From assembly GCA_946699065.1 (NCBI GenBank), contig CAMPDV010001053.1, forward strand, positions 1 to 64,000: a stretch of 64,000 nt of DNA, in the 5' to 3' direction. Under the pieces are notes generated by a model. The model was given only the letters and a program-made list of their open reading frames with translations, made no database searches and was not told where the DNA came from. The stretch is from Loxodes magnus. Lineage: Eukaryota > Ciliophora > Karyorelictea > Loxodida > Loxodidae. Within the stretch, counting starts at the first letter, position 1. Each line of letters begins with the position of its first letter. A program made the position numbers and the translations under genes. Shown here one piece after another: positions 1 through 15,400 of this stretch.

Positions 1-3000
1 CTTTTTATCTCTAAGTTTTAGTAATTTTAACGCTGAAATTCTATCTTCTTTTCTTACTTTACTTCCTCATTTTTCTAAATACTTATAACTTCTTTTTATC
101 TCTAAGTTTTAGTAACTCTAAAACTGAAATTCTATCTTCTTTTCTTACTTTACTTCCTCACTTTTCTAAATACTTATAACTTCTTTTTATCTCTAAGTTT
201 TAGTAATTCTAAAACTGTAATCCTTTCTTCTTTTCTTACTTTACTTCCTCACTTTTCTAAATACTTATAACTTCTTTTTATCTCTAAGTTTTAGTAATTC
301 TAAAACTGTAATTCCATCTTCTTTTCTTACTTTACTTCCTCACTTTTCTAAATACTTATAACTTCTTTTTATCTCTAAGTTTTAGTAACTCTAAAACTGT
401 AATTCCATCTTCTTTTCTTACTTTACTTCCTCACATTTCTAAATACTTATAACTTCTTTTTATCTCTAAGTTTTAGTAACTCTAAAACTGTAATTCCATC
501 TTCTTTTCTTACTTTACTTCCTCACTTTTCTAAATACTTATAACTTCTTTTTATCTCTAAGTTTTAGTAATTCTAAAACTGAAATTCTTTCTTCTTTTCT
601 TACTTTACTTCCTCACTTTTCTAAATACTTATAACTTCTTTTTATCTCTAAGTTTTAGTAATTCTAAAAGCTGAAATTCCATCTTCTTTTCTTACTTTAC
701 TTCCTCACTTTTCTAAATACTTATAACTTCTTTTTATCTCTAAGTTTTAGTAATTCTAAAAGCTGAAATCCTATCTTCTTTTCTTACTTTACTTCCTCAT
801 TTTTCTAAATACTTATAACTTCTTTTTATCTCTAAGTTTTAGTAATTCTAAAAGCTGAAATTCTATCTTCTTTTCTTACTTTACTTCCTCACTTTTCTAA
901 ATACTTATAACTTCTTTTTATCTCTAAGTTTTAGTAATTCTAAAACTGTAATTCCATCTTCTTTTCTTACTTTACTTCCTCACTTTTCTAAATACTTATA
1001 ACTTCTTTTTATCTCTAAGTTTTAGTAATTCTAAAAGCTGAAATTCCATCTTCTTTTCTTACTTTACTTCCTCACTTTTCTAAATACTTATAACTTCTTT
1101 TTATCTCTAAGTTTTAGTAATTTTAAAACTAAATTCCATCTTCTTTTCTTACTTTACTTCCTCACATTTCTAAATACTTATAACTTCTTTTTATCTCTAA
1201 GTTTTAGTAATTTTAAAACTGTAATTCCATCTTCTTTTCTTACTTTACTTCCTCACTTTTCTAAATACTTATAACTTCTTTTTATCTCTAAGTTTTAGTA
1301 ATTTTAACGCTGAAATTCCATCTTCTTTTCTTACTTTACATCCTCACATTTCTAAATACTTATAACTTCTTTTTATCTCTAAGTTTTAGTAATTCTAAAA
1401 GCTGAAATTCCATCTTCTTTTCTTACTTTACTTCCTCACTTTTCTAAATACTTATAACTTCTTTTTATCTCTAAGTTTTAGTAATTTTAAAACTAAATTC
1501 CATCTTCTTTTCTTACTTTACTTCCTCACATTTCTAAATACTTATAACTTCTTTTTATCTCTAAGTTTTAGTAATTTTAAAACTGTAATTCCATCTTCTT
1601 TTCTTACTTTACTTCCTCACTTTTCTAAATACTTATAACTTCTTTTTATCTCTAAGTTTTAGTAATTTTAAAAGCTGAAATCCTATCTTCTTTTCTTACT
1701 TTACTTCCTCACTTTTCTAAATACTTATAACTTCTTTTTATCTCTAAGTTTTAGTAATTCTAAAACTGTAATTCCATCTGCTTTTCTTACTTTGCTTCCT
1801 CACATTTCTAAATACTTATAACTTCTTTTTATCTCTAAGTTTTAGTAATTCTAAAACTGAAATTCTTTCTTCTTTTCTTACTTTACTTCCTCACTTTTCT
1901 TAATACTTATAACTTCTTTTTATCTCTAAGTCTTAGTAATTTTAAAACTGAAATTCTTTCTTCTTTTCTTACTTTACTTCCTCACATTTCTAAATACTTA
2001 TAACTTCTTTTTATCTCTAAGTTTTAGTAATTCTAAAACTGTAATTCTATCTTCTTTTCTTACTTTACTTCCTCACTTTTCTAAATACTTATAACTTCTT
2101 TTTATCTCTAAGTCTTAGTAATTCTAAAACTGTAATTCCATCTTCTTTTCTTACTTTACTTCCTCACTTTTCTAAATACTTATAACTTCTTTTTATCTCT
2201 AAGTTTTAGTAATTCTAAAACTGTAATTCCATCTTCTTTTCTTACTTTACTTCCTCACTTTTCTAAATACTTATAACTTCTTTTTATCTCTAAGTTTTAG
2301 TAATTCTAAAACTGAAATTCCATCTTCTTTTCTTACTTTACATCCTCACATTTCTAAATACTTATAACTTCTTTTTATCTCTAAGTTTTAGTAATTCTAA
2401 AAGCTGAAATTCCATCTTCTTTTCTTACTTTGCTTCCTCACATTTCTAAATACTTATAACTTCTTTTTATCTCTAAGTTTTAGTAATTCTAAAACTGTAA
2501 TTCCATCTTCTTTTCTTACTTTACATCCTCACTTTTCTAAATACTTATAACTTCTTTTTATCTCTAAGTTTTAGTAATTCTAAAACTGAAATTCCATCTT
2601 CTTTTCTTACTTTACTTCCTCACATTTCTAAATACTTATAACTTCTTTTTATCTCTAAGTTTTAGTAATTCTAAAACTGAAATTCCATCTTCTTTTCTTA
2701 CTTTACTTCCTCACATTTCTAAATACTTATAACTTCTTTTTATCTCTAAGTTTTAGTAATTCTAAAACTGAAATTCTATCTTCTTTTCTTACTTTACTTC
2801 CTCACATTTCTAAATACTTATAGCTTCTTTTTATCTCTAAGTCTTAGTAATTCTAAAACTGAAATTCTTTCTTCTTTTCTTACTTTACTTCCTCACTTTT
2901 CTAAATACTTATAACTTCTTTTTATCTCTAAGTTTTAGTAATTCTAAAACTGAAATTCTTTCTTCTTTTCTTACTTTACTTCCTCACTTTTCTAAATACT

Positions 3001-6000
3001 TATAACTTCTTTTTATCTCTAAGTCTTAGTAATTCTAAAACTGAAATTCTTTCTTCTTTTCTTACTTTACTTCCTCACTTTTCTAAATACTTATAACTTC
3101 TTTTTATCCCTAAGTTTAAGTAATTCTAAAACTAAATTCCATCTGCTTTTCTTACTTTGCTTCCTCACTTTTCTAAATACTTATAACTTCTTTTTATCTC
3201 TAAGTTTTAGTAATTCTAAAACTGTAATTCCATCTTCTTTTCTTACTTTACTTCCTCACTTTTCTAAATACTTATAACTTCTTTTTATCTCTAAGTTTTA
3301 GTAATTCTAAAACTGAAATTCCATCTTCTTTTCTTACTTTACTTCCTCACTTTTCTAAATACTTATAACTTCTTTTTATCTCTAAGTTTTAGTAATTCTA
3401 AAACTGAAATTCTTTCTTCTTTTCTTACTTTACTTCCTCACATTTCTAAATACTTATAACTTCTTTTTATCTCTAAGTTTTAGTAATTCTAAAACTAAAT
3501 TCCATCTTCTTTTCTTACTTTACTTCCTCACATTTCTAAATACTTATAACTTCTTTTTATCTCTAAGTTTTAGTAATTCTAAAACTGAAATTCTTTCTTC
3601 TTTTCTTACTTTACTTCCTCACTTTTCTAAATACTTATAACTTCTTTTTATCTCTAAGTTTTAGTAATTCTAAAACTAAATTCCATCTTCTTTTCTTACT
3701 TTGCTTCCTCACTTTTCTAAATACTTATAACTTCTTTTTATCTCTAAGTCTTAGTAATTCTAAAACTGTAATTCCATCTTCTTTTCTTACTTTACTTCCT
3801 CACTTTTCTAAATACTTATAACTTCTTTTTATCTCTAAGTCTTAGTAATTCTAAAACTGAAATTCTATCTTCTTTTCTTACTTTACTTCCTCACATTTCT
3901 AAATACTTATAACTTCTTTTTATCTCTAAGTTTTAGTAATTCTAAAACTGTAATTCCATCTTCTTTTCTTACTTTACATCCTCACTTTTCTAAATACTTA
4001 TAACTTCTTTTTATCTCTAAGTTTTAGTAATTCTAAAACTGTAATTCCATCTTCTTTTCTTACTTTACTTCCTCACTTTTCTAAATACTTATAACTTCTT
4101 TTTATCTCTAAGTTTTAGTAATTCTAAAACTGTAATTCCATCTTCTTTTCTTACTTTACTTCCTCACTTTTCTAAATACTTATAACTTCTTTTTATCTCT
4201 AAGTTTTAGTAATTCTAAAACTGTAATTCCATCTTCTTTTCTTACTTTACATCCTCACTTTTCTAAATACTTATAACTTCTTTTTATCTCTAAGTTTTAG
4301 TAATTCTAAAAGCTGAAATTCCATCTTCTTTTCTTACTTTGCTTCCTCACATTTCTAAATACTTATAACTTCTTTTTATCTCTAAGTTTTAGTAATTCTA
4401 AAACTGAAATTCTTTCTTCTTTTCTTACTTTACTTCCTCACATTTCTAAATACTTATAACTTCTTTTTATCTCTAAGTTTTAGTAATTCTAAAACTGAAA
4501 TTCCATCTTCTTTTCTTACTTTACTTCCTCACTTTTCTAAATACTTATAGCTTCTTTTTATCTCTAAGTTTTAGTAATTCTAAAACTGTAATTCTATCTT
4601 CTTTTCTTACTTTACTTCCTCACTTTTCTAAATACTTATAACTTCTTTTTATCTCTAAGTTTTAGTAATTCTAAAACTGAAATTCTTTCTTCTTTTCTTA
4701 CTTTACTTCCTCACATTTCTAAATACTTATAACTTCTTTTTATCTCTAAGTTTTAGTAATTCTAAAACTGAAATTCTATCTTCTTTTCTTACTTTACTTC
4801 CTCACTTTTCTAAATACTTATAACTTCTTTTTATCTCTAAGTTTTAGTAATTCTAAAACTGTAATTCTATCTTCTTTTCTTACTTTACTTCCTCACTTTT
4901 CTAAATACTTATAACTTCTTTTTATCTCTAAGTTTTAGTAATTCTAAAACTGAAATTCTTTCTTCTTTTCTTACTTTACTTCCTCACATTTCTAAATACT
5001 TATAACTTCTTTTTATCTCTAAGTTTTAGTAATTCTAAAACTAAATTCCATCTTCTTTTCTTACTTTACTTCCTCACATTTCTAAATACTTATAACTTCT
5101 TTTTATCTCTAAGTTTTAGTAACTCTAAAACTGAAATTCTTTCTTCTTTTCTTACTTTACTTCCTCACATTTCTAAATACTTATAACTTCTTTTTATCCC
5201 TAAGTTTAAGTAATTTTAAAAGCTGAAATTCTTTCTTCTTTTCTTACTTTACTTCCTCACTTTTCTAAATACTTATAACTTCTTTTTATCTCTAAGTTTT
5301 AGTAATTCTAAAACTGTAATTCTTTCTTCTTTTCTTACTTTACTTCCTCACTTTTCTAAATACTTATAACTTCTTTTTATCTCTAAGTCTTAGTAATTCT
5401 AAAACTGAAATTCCATCTTCTTTTCTTACTTTACTTCCTCACATTTCTAAATACTTATAACTTCTTTTTATCTCTAAGTTTTAGTAATTCTAAAACTGAA
5501 ATTCTTTCTTCTTTTCTTACTTTACTTCCTCACATTTCTAAATACTTATAACTTCTTTTTATCTCTAAGTTTTAGTAATTCTAAAACTAAATTCCATCTT
5601 CTTTTCTTACTTTACTTCCTCACATTTCTAAATACTTATAACTTTTTTTTATCTCTAAGTTTTAGTAATTCTAAAAGCTGAAATTCCATCTTCTTTTCTT
5701 ACTTTACTTCCTCATTTTTCTAAATACTTATAACTTCTTTTTATCTCTAAGTTTTAGTAATTCTAAAACTGAAATTCCATCTTCTTTTCTTACTTTACAT
5801 CCTCACATTTCTAAATACTTATAACTTCTTTTTATCTCTAAGTTTTAGTAATTCTAAAACTAAATTCCATCTTCTTTTCTTACTTTACTTCCTCACTTTT
5901 CTAAATACTTATAACTTCTTTTTATCTCTAAGTCTTAGTAATTCTAAAACTGAAATTCTTTCTTCTTTTCTTACTTTACTTCCTCACATTTCTAAATACT

Positions 6001-9000
6001 TATAACTTCTTTTTATCTCTAAGTTTTAGTAACTCTAAAACTGTAATTCCATCTTCTTTTCTTACTTTACATCCTCACTTTTCTAAATACTTATAACTTC
6101 TTTTTATCTCTAAGTTTTAGTAATTCTAAAACTGTAATTCCATCTTCTTTTCTTACTTTACTTCCTCACTTTTCTAAATACTTATAACTTCTTTTTATCT
6201 CTAAGTTTTAGTAATTCTAAAACTGTAATTCCATCTTCTTTTCTTACTTTACATCCTCACTTTTCTAAATACTTATAACTTCTTTTTATCTCTAAGTTTT
6301 AGTAATTCTAAAAGCTGAAATTCCATCTTCTTTTCTTACTTTACTTCCTCACATTTCTAAATACTTATAACTTCTTTTTATCTCTAAGTTTAAGTAACTC
6401 TAAAACTGTAATTCCATCTTCTTTTCTTACTTTACTTCCTCACTTTTCTAAATACTTATAACTTCTTTTTATCTCTAAGTTTTAGTAATTCTAAAACTGA
6501 AATTCTTTCTTCTTTTCTTACTTTACTTCCTCACATTTCTAAATACTTATAACTTCTTTTTATCTCTAAGTTTTAGTAATTCTAAAACTGAAATTCTTTC
6601 TTCTTTTCTTACTTTACTTCCTCACTTTTCTAAATACTTATAACTTCTTTTTATCTCTAAGTTTTAGTAATTCTAAAACTGTAATTCTATCTTCTTTTCT
6701 TACTTTACTTCCTCACTTTTCTAAATACTTATAACTTCTTTTTATCTCTAAGTTTTAGTAATTCTAAAACTGTAATTCTTTCTTCTTTTCTTACTTTACT
6801 TCCTCACTTTTCTAAATACTTATAACTTCTTTTTATCTCTAAGTTTTAGTAATTCTAAAACTGAAATTCTTTCTTCTTTTCTTACTTTACTTCCTCACAT
6901 TTCTAAATACTTATAACTTCTTTTTATCTCTAAGTTTTAGTAATTCTAAAACTGTAATTCCATCTTCTTTTCTTACTTTACTTCCTCACTTTTCTAAATA
7001 CTTATAACTTCTTTTTATCTCTAAGTTTTAGTAATTCTAAAACTGAAATTCTTTCTTCTTTTCTTACTTTACTTCCTCACTTTTCTAAATACTTATAGCT
7101 TCTTTTTATCTCTAAGTTTTAGTAATTCTAAAACTGTAATTCTATCTTCTTTTCTTACTTTACTTCCTCACTTTTCTAAATACTTATAACTTCTTTTTAT
7201 CTCTAAGTTTTAGTAATTCTAAAACTGAAATTCTTTCTTCTTTTCTTACTTTACTTCCTCACATTTCTAAATACTTATAACTTCTTTTTATCTCTAAGTT
7301 TTAGTAATTCTAAAACTAAATTCCATCTTCTTTTCTTACTTTACTTCCTCACATTTCTAAATACTTATAACTTCTTTTTATCTCTAAGTTATAGTAACTC
7401 TAAAACTGTAATTCCATCTTCTTTTCTTACTTTACTTCCTCACTTTTCTAAATACTTATAACTTCTTTTTATCTCTAAGTTTTAGTAATTCTAAAACTGA
7501 AATTCTTTCTTCTTTTCTTACTTTACTTCCTCACATTTCTAAATACTTATAACTTCTTTTTATCTCTAAGTTTTAGTAACTCTAAAACTGTAATTCCATA
7601 TTCTTTTCTTACTTTACATCCTCACTTTTCTAAATACTTATAACTTCTTTTTATCTCTAAGTTTTAGTAATTCTAAAACTAAATTCCATCTTCTTTTCTT
7701 ACTTTACTTCCTCACATTTCTAAATACTTATAACTTCTTTTTATCTCTAAGTTTTAGTAATTCTAAAACTAAATTCCATCTTCTTTTCTTACTTTACTTC
7801 CTCACATTTCTAAATACTTATAACTTCTTTTTATCTCTAAGTTTTAGTAACTCTAAAACTGTAATTCCATCTTCTTTTCTTACTTTACTTCCTCACATTT
7901 CTAAATACTTATAACTTTTTTTTATCTCTAAGTTTTAGTAATTCTAAAAGCTGAAATTCCATCTTCTTTTCTTACTTTGCTTCCTCACATTTCTAAATAC
8001 TTATAACTTCTTTTTATCTCTAAGTTTTAGTAATTCTAAAACTGAAATTCCATCTTCTTTTCTTACTTTACTTCCTCACATTTCTAAATACTTATAACTT
8101 CTTTTTATCTCTAAGTTTTAGTAATTCTAAAAGCTGAAATTCTTTCTTCTTTTCTTACTTTGCTTCCTCACATTTCTAAATACTTATAACTTCTTTTTAT
8201 CTCTAAGTTTTAGTAATTCTAAAACTGTAATTCCATCTTCTTTTCTTACTTTACTTCCTCACATTTCTAAATACTTATAACTTCTTTTTATCTCTAAGTT
8301 TTAGTAATTCTAAAACTGAAATTCTTTCTTCTTTTCTTACTTTACTTCCTCACATTTCTAAATACTTATAACTTCTTTTTATCTCTAAGTTTTAGTAATT
8401 CTAAAACTAAATTCCATCTTCTTTTCTTACTTTACTTCCTCACATTTCTAAATACTTATAGCTTCTTTTTATCTCTAAGTTTTAGTAATTTTAAAACTAA
8501 TTTCCATCTTCTTTTCTTACTTTACTTCCTCACATTTCTAAATACTTATAACTTCTTTTTATCTCTAAGTTTTAGTAATTTTAAAACTGTAATTCCATCT
8601 TCTTTTCTTACTTTACTTCCTCACTTTTCTAAATACTTATAACTTCTTTTTATCTCTAAGTTTTAGTAATTCTAAAAGTTGAAATCCTATCTTCTTTTCT
8701 TACTTTACTTCCTCACTTTTCTAAATACTTATAACTTCTTTTTATCTCTAAGTTTTAGTAATTCTAAAACTGAAATTCCATCTTCTTTTCTTACTTTACT
8801 TCCTCACTTTTCTAAATACTTATAACTTCTTTTTATCTCTAAGTTTTAGTAATTCTAAAACTAAATTCCATCTTCTTTTCTTACTTTACTTCCTCACATT
8901 TCTAAATACTTATAACTTCTTTTTATCTCTAAGTTTTAGTAATTCTAAAAACTGTAATTCTTTCTTCTTTTCTTACTTTACTTCCTCACTTTTCTAAATA

Positions 9001-12000
9001 CTTATAACTTCTTTTTATCTCTAAGTTTTAGTAATTTTAACGCTGAAATTCCATCTTCTTTTCTTACTTTACTTCCTCACATTTCTAAATACTTATAACT
9101 TCTTTTTATCTCTAAGTTTTAGTAATTCTAAAACTGAAATTCTTTCTTCTTTTCTTACTTTACTTCCTCACATTTCTAAATACTTATAGCTTCTTTTTAT
9201 CTCTAAGTTTTAGTAACTCTAAAACTGTAATTCCATCTTCTTTTCTTACTTTACTTCCTCACTTTTCTAAATACTTATAACTTTTTTTTATCTCTAAGTT
9301 TTAGTAATTCTAAAACTGAAATTCTTTCTTCTTTTCTTACTTTACTTCCTCACATTTCTAAATACTTATAACTTCTTTTTATCTCTAAGTTTTAGTAATT
9401 CTAAAACTGTAATTCCATCTTCTTTTCTTACTTTACTTCCTCACTTTTCTAAATACTTATAACTTCTTTTTATCTCTAAGTTTTAGTAATTCTAAAACTG
9501 AAATTCTTTCTTCTTTTCTTACTTTACTTCCTCACATTTCTAAATACTTATAGCTTCTTTTTATCTCTAAGTTTTAGTAACTCTAAAACTGTAATTCTTT
9601 CTTCTTTTCTTACTTTGCTTCCTCACTTTTCTAAATACTTATAACTTTTTTTTATCTCTAAGTTTTAGTAATTCTAAAACTGAAATTCTTTCTTCTTTTC
9701 TTACTTTACTTCCTCACATTTCTAAATACTTATAACTTCTTTTTATCTCTAAGTTTTAGTAATTCTAAAACTAAATTCCATCTTCTTTTCTTACTTTACT
9801 TCCTCACATTTCTAAATACTTATAACTTCTTTTTATCTCTAAGTTTAAGTAACTCTAAAACTGTAATTCCATCTTCTTTTCTTACTTTACTTCCTCACTT
9901 TTCTAAATACTTATAACTTCTTTTTATCTCTAAGTCTTAGTAATTCTAAAACTGAAATTCCATCTTCTTTTCTTACTTTACTTCCTCACATTTCTAAATA
10001 CTTATAACTTCTTTTTATCTCTAAGTTTTAGTAACTCTAAAACTGTAATTCCATCTTCTTTTCTTACTTTACTTCCTCACTTTTCTAAATACTTATAACT
10101 TCTTTTTATCTCTAAGTTTTAGTAATTCTAAAACTGTAATTCTATCTTCTTTTCTTACTTTACTTCCTCACTTTTCTAAATACTTATAACTTCTTTTTAT
10201 CTCTAAGTTTTAGTAATTCTAAAACTGAAATTCTTTCTTCTTTTCTTACTTTACTTCCTCACTTTTCTAAATACTTATAACTTCTTTTTATCTCTAAGTT
10301 TTAGTAATTCTAAAACTGAAATTCTTTCTTCTTTTCTTACTTTACTTCCTCACTTTTCTAAATACTTAAAACTTCTTTTTATTTCTAAGTTTTAGTAATT
10401 TTAAAACTGTAATTCCATCTTCTTTTCTTACTTTACTTCCTCACTTTTCTAAATACTTATAACTTCTTTTTATCTCTAAGTTTTAGTAATTCTAAAACTG
10501 TAATTCTTTCTTCTTTTCTTACTTTACTTCCTCACTTTTCTAAATACTTATAACTTCTTTTTATCTCTAAGTTTTAGTAATTCTAAAACTGTAATTCCAT
10601 CTTCTTTTCTTACTTTACTTCCTCACTTTTCTAAATACTTATAACTTCTTTTTATCTCTAAGTTTTAGTAATTTTAAAACTGTAATTCCATCTTCTTTTC
10701 TTACTTTACTTCCTTACATTTCTAAATACTTATAACTTCTTTTTATCTCTAAGTTTTAGTAATTCTAAAACTGTAATTCCATCTTCTTTTCTTACTTTAC
10801 TTCCTCACATTTCTAAATACTTATAACTTCTTTTTATCTCTAAGTTTTAGTAATTCTAAAACTAAATTCCATCTTCTTTTCTTACTTTACTTCCTCACAT
10901 TTCTAAATACTTATAACTTCTTTTTATCTCTAAGTTTTAGTAACTCTAAAACTGTAATTCCATCTTCTTTTCTTACTTTACTTCCTCACTTTTCTAAATA
11001 CTTATAACTTTTTTTTATCTCTAAGTTTTAGTAATTTTAAAAGCTGAAATCCTATCTTCTTTTCTTACTTTACTTCCTCACTTTTCTAAATACTTATAAC
11101 TTCTTTTTATCTCTAAGTTTAAGTAATTCTAAAACTGTAATTCTTTCTTCTTTTCTTACTTTACTTCCTCACATTTCTAAATACTTATAACTTCTTTTTA
11201 TCTCTAAGTTTAAGTAATTTTAAAACTGTAATTCTTTCTTCTTTCTTACTTTACTTCCTCACTTTTCTAAATACTTATAACTTCTTTTTATCTCTAAGTT
11301 TTAGTAATTCTAAAACTGAAATTCCATCTTCTTTTCTTACTTTACTTCCTCACTTTTCTAAATACTTATAACTTCTTTTTATCTCTAAGTTTTAGTAATT
11401 CTAAAACTGTAATTCCATCTTCTTTTCTTACTTTACTTCCTCACTTTTCTAAATACTTATAACTTCTTTTTATCTCTAAGTTTTAGTAATTTTAAAACTG
11501 TAATTCCATCTTCTTTTCTTACTTTACTTCCTCATTTTTCTAAATACTTATAACTTCTTTTTATCTCTAAGTTTTAGTAATTCTAAAACTGTAATTCCAT
11601 CTTCTTTTCTTACTTTACTTCCTCACATTTCTAAATACTTATAACTTCTTTTTATCTCTAAGTTTTAGTAATTCTAAAACTAAATTCCATCTTCTTTTCT
11701 TACTTTACTTCCTCACATTTCTAAATACTTATAACTTCTTTTTATCTCTAAGTTTTAGTTTCTGTAATTCCATCTTCTTTTCTTATACTTCCTCACTTTT
11801 CTAAATACTTATAACTTTTTTTTATCTCTAAGTTTTAGTAATTTTAAAAGCTGAAATCCTATCTTCTTTTCTTACTTTACTTCCTCACTTTTCTAAATAC
11901 TTATAAATCTCTAAGTAATTCTAAAACTGTAATTCTTTCTTCTTTTCTTACTTTACTTCCTCACATTTCTAAATACTTATAACTTCTTTTTATCTCTAAG

Positions 12001-12425
12001 TTTTAGTAATTCTAAAACTGAAATTCCATCTTCTTTTCTTAACTTCCTCACTTTTCTAAATACTTATAACTTCTTTTTATCTCTAAGTTTTAGTAATTCT
12101 AAAACTGAAATTCTTTCTTCTTTTCTTACTTTACTTCCTCACTTTTCTAAATACTTATAACTTCTTTTTATCTCTAAGTTTTAGTAATTCTAAAACTGTA
12201 ATTCCATCTTCTTTTCTTACTTTACTTCCTCACTTTTCTAAATACTTATAACTTCTTTTTATCTCTAAGTTTTAGTAATTTTAAAACTGTAATTCCATCT
12301 TCTTTTCTTACTTTACTTCCTCATTTTTCTAAATACTTATAACTTCTTTTTATCTCTAAGTTTTAGTAATTCTCTGTAATTCCATCTTCTTTTCTTACTT
12401 CACTTCCTCACTTTTCCAAATACTT
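1..12425. repeat. 91 bp tandem satellite (family A)
   Basis: About 135 head-to-tail copies of a monomer of about 91 bp; for example, equivalent points lie at 271 and 362. Length varies by one base either way in a small internal segment (variants reading actaaattcc, actgaaattc or agctgaaatt). Other variable sites are cacttttc versus cacatttc, ttacttcc versus ttacatcc, and gttttag versus gtcttag. The plus strand is rich in pyrimidines and almost lacks G (about three per monomer). The array runs off the left edge, so its true length is unknown. Near its right end (11,750-12,380) several monomers are shortened, for example at 11,757, 11,903, 12,040 and 12,373, which is typical of an array margin. 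No coding potential is claimed. Confidence 0.98.
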
Positions 12426-15400
12426 ATTACTTATCAAAGCATACTCCTCAAAACTTAAATTCTTTATTCTTTTCTTACTTTACTTCCTCACTTTTCCAAA
12501 TACTTATTACTTATCAAATCATACTCCTCAAAACTTAAATTCTTTATTCTTTTCTTACTTCACTTCCTCACTTTTCCAAATACTTATTACTTATCAAAGC
12601 ATACTCCTCAAAACTTAAATTCTTTATTCTTTTCTTACTTCACTTCTTCACTTTTCCAAATACTTATTACTTCACAAAGCATACTCCTTAAAACTGAAAC
12701 TCTATCTTCTTTTCTTGCCTTACTTATTCACTTTTCTAAATATTTATTACTTCTCAAAGCATACTGCTTAAAAATTAAATCTTATCTTCATTTCTTACCT
12801 TACTTATTCACTTTTCTAAATATTTATTACTTCTCAAAGCATACTCCTTAAAACTTAAATTCTTTCTTCTTTTCTTACTTTACTTATTCACTTTTCTAAA
12901 TACTTATTACTTCTCAAAGCATACTCTTTAAAACTGAAATTCTATCATCTTTTCTTACTTTACTTATTTACTTTTCTAAATACTTATTACTTCAATCAGC
13001 ATACTCCTTAAATCTGAAACTCAATCTTCTTTTCTTACTTCACTTCTTCACTTTTCTAAATACTTATTACTTCAATAGCATACTCCTTAAAACTGAAACT
13101 CTTTCTTCTTTTCTTACTTTACTTCTTCACTTTTTAAAATACTTATTACTTCTCAAAGCATACTCCTTAACACCGAAATTCTATCTTCTTTTCTTAACTT
13201 ACTTATTCACTTTTCTAAATACTTATTACTTCTCAAAGCATACTCCTTTAAACTGAAATTCTTTCTTCATTTCTTACCTTACTTATTCACTTTTCTAAAT
13301 ACTTATTACTTCTCAAAGCATACTCCTTAAAAATTAAATCTTATCTTCTTTTCTTACTTTACTTCTTCACTTTTCCAAATACTTTTTACTTCTCAAAGCA
13401 TACTCCTTAAAACTGAAACTCTATCTTCTTTTCTTGCCTTACTTTCACTTTTCTAAATATTTATTACTTCTCAAAGCATACTCCTTAAAAATTAAATCTT
13501 ATCTTCTTTTCTTACTTTACTTATTCACTTTTCTAAATACTTATTACTTCTCAAAGCATACTCCTTTAAACTGAAATTCTTTCTTCTTTTCTTACTTCAC
13601 TTCTTTACTTTTCCAAATACGTTTTACTTCTCAAAGCATACTAATTAAAACTGAAATTCTTTCTTCTTTTCTTACCTTACTTATTTACTTTTCTAAATAC
13701 TTATTACTTCAATCAGCATACTACATAAAACTAAAATTCTAACTTCTTTTCTTACTTTACTTCTTCACTTTTCCAAATACTTATTACTTCACAAACCATA
13801 CTCCTTAAAACTGAAATTCTTTCTTCATTTCTTACCTTACTTATTCACTTTTCTAAATATTTATTACTTCTCAAAGCATACTCCTTTAAACTGAAATTCT
13901 TTCTTCTTTTCTTACTTTACTTCTTCACTTTTCTAAATATTTATTGCTTCTCAAAGCATACTGCTTAAAAATTAAATCTTATCTTCATTTCTTACCTTAC
14001 TTATTCACTTTTCTAAATATTTATTACTTCTCAAAGCATACTCCTTAAAACTTAAATTCTTTCTTCTTTTCTTACTTTACTTATTCACTTTTCTAAATAC
14101 TTATTACTTCTCAAAGCATACTCTTTAAAACTGAAATTCTATCATCTTTTCTTACTTTACTTATTTACTTTTCTAAATACTTATTACTTCAATCAGCATA
14201 CTCCTTAAATCTGAAACTCAATCTTCTTTTCTTACTTCACTTCTTCACTTTTCTAAATACTTATTACTTCAATAGCATACTCCTTAAAACTGAAACTCTT
14301 TCTTCTTTTCTTACTTTACTTCTTCACTTTTTAAAATACTTATTACTTCTCAAAGCATACTCCTTAACACCGAAATTCTATCTTCTTTTCTTAACTTACT
14401 TATTCACTTTTCTAAATACTTATTACTTCTCAAAGCATACTCCTTTAAACTGAAATTCTTTCTTCATTTCTTACCTTACTTATTCACTTTTCTAAATACT
14501 TATTACTTCTCAAAGCATACTCCTTAAAAATTAAATCTTATCTTCTTTTCTTACTTTACTTCTTCACTTTTCCAAATACTTTTTACTTCTCAAAGCATAC
14601 TCCTTAAAACTGAAACTCTATCTTCTTTTCTTGCCTTACTTTCACTTTTCTAAATATTTATTACTTCTCAAAGCATACTCCTTAAAAATTAAATCTTATC
14701 TTCTTTTCTTACTTTACTTATTCACTTTTCTAAATACTTATTACTTCTCAAAGCATACTCCTTTAAACTGAAATTCTTTCTTCTTTTCTTACTTCACTTC
14801 TTTACTTTTCCAAATACGTTTTACTTCTCAAAGCATACTAATTAAAACTGAAATTCTTTCTTCTTTTCTTACCTTACTTATTTACTTTTCTAAATACTTA
14901 TTACTTCAATCAGCATACTACATAAAACTAAAATTCTAACTTCTTTTCTTACTTTACTTCTTCACTTTTCCAAATACTTATTACTTCACAAACCATACTC
15001 CTTAAAACTGAAATTCTTTCTTCATTTCTTACCTTACTTATTCACTTTTCTAAATATTTATTACTTCTCAAAGCATACTCCTTTAAACTGAAATTCTTTC
15101 TTCATTTCTTACCTTACTTATTCACTTTTCTAAATATTTATTGCTTCTCAAAGCATACTCCTTAAAACTGAAACTCTATCTTCTTTTCTTACTTTACTTC
15201 TTCACTTTTCTAAATACTTATTACTTCTCAAAGCATACTCTTTAAAACTTAAATTTTTTCTTCTTTTCTTACTTTACTTCTTCACTTTTCCAAATACTTA
15301 TTACTTCTCAAAGCATACTCCTTAAAACTGAAACTCTATCTTCTTTTCTTGCCTTACTTATTCACTTTTCTAAATATTTATTACTTCTCAAAGCATACTC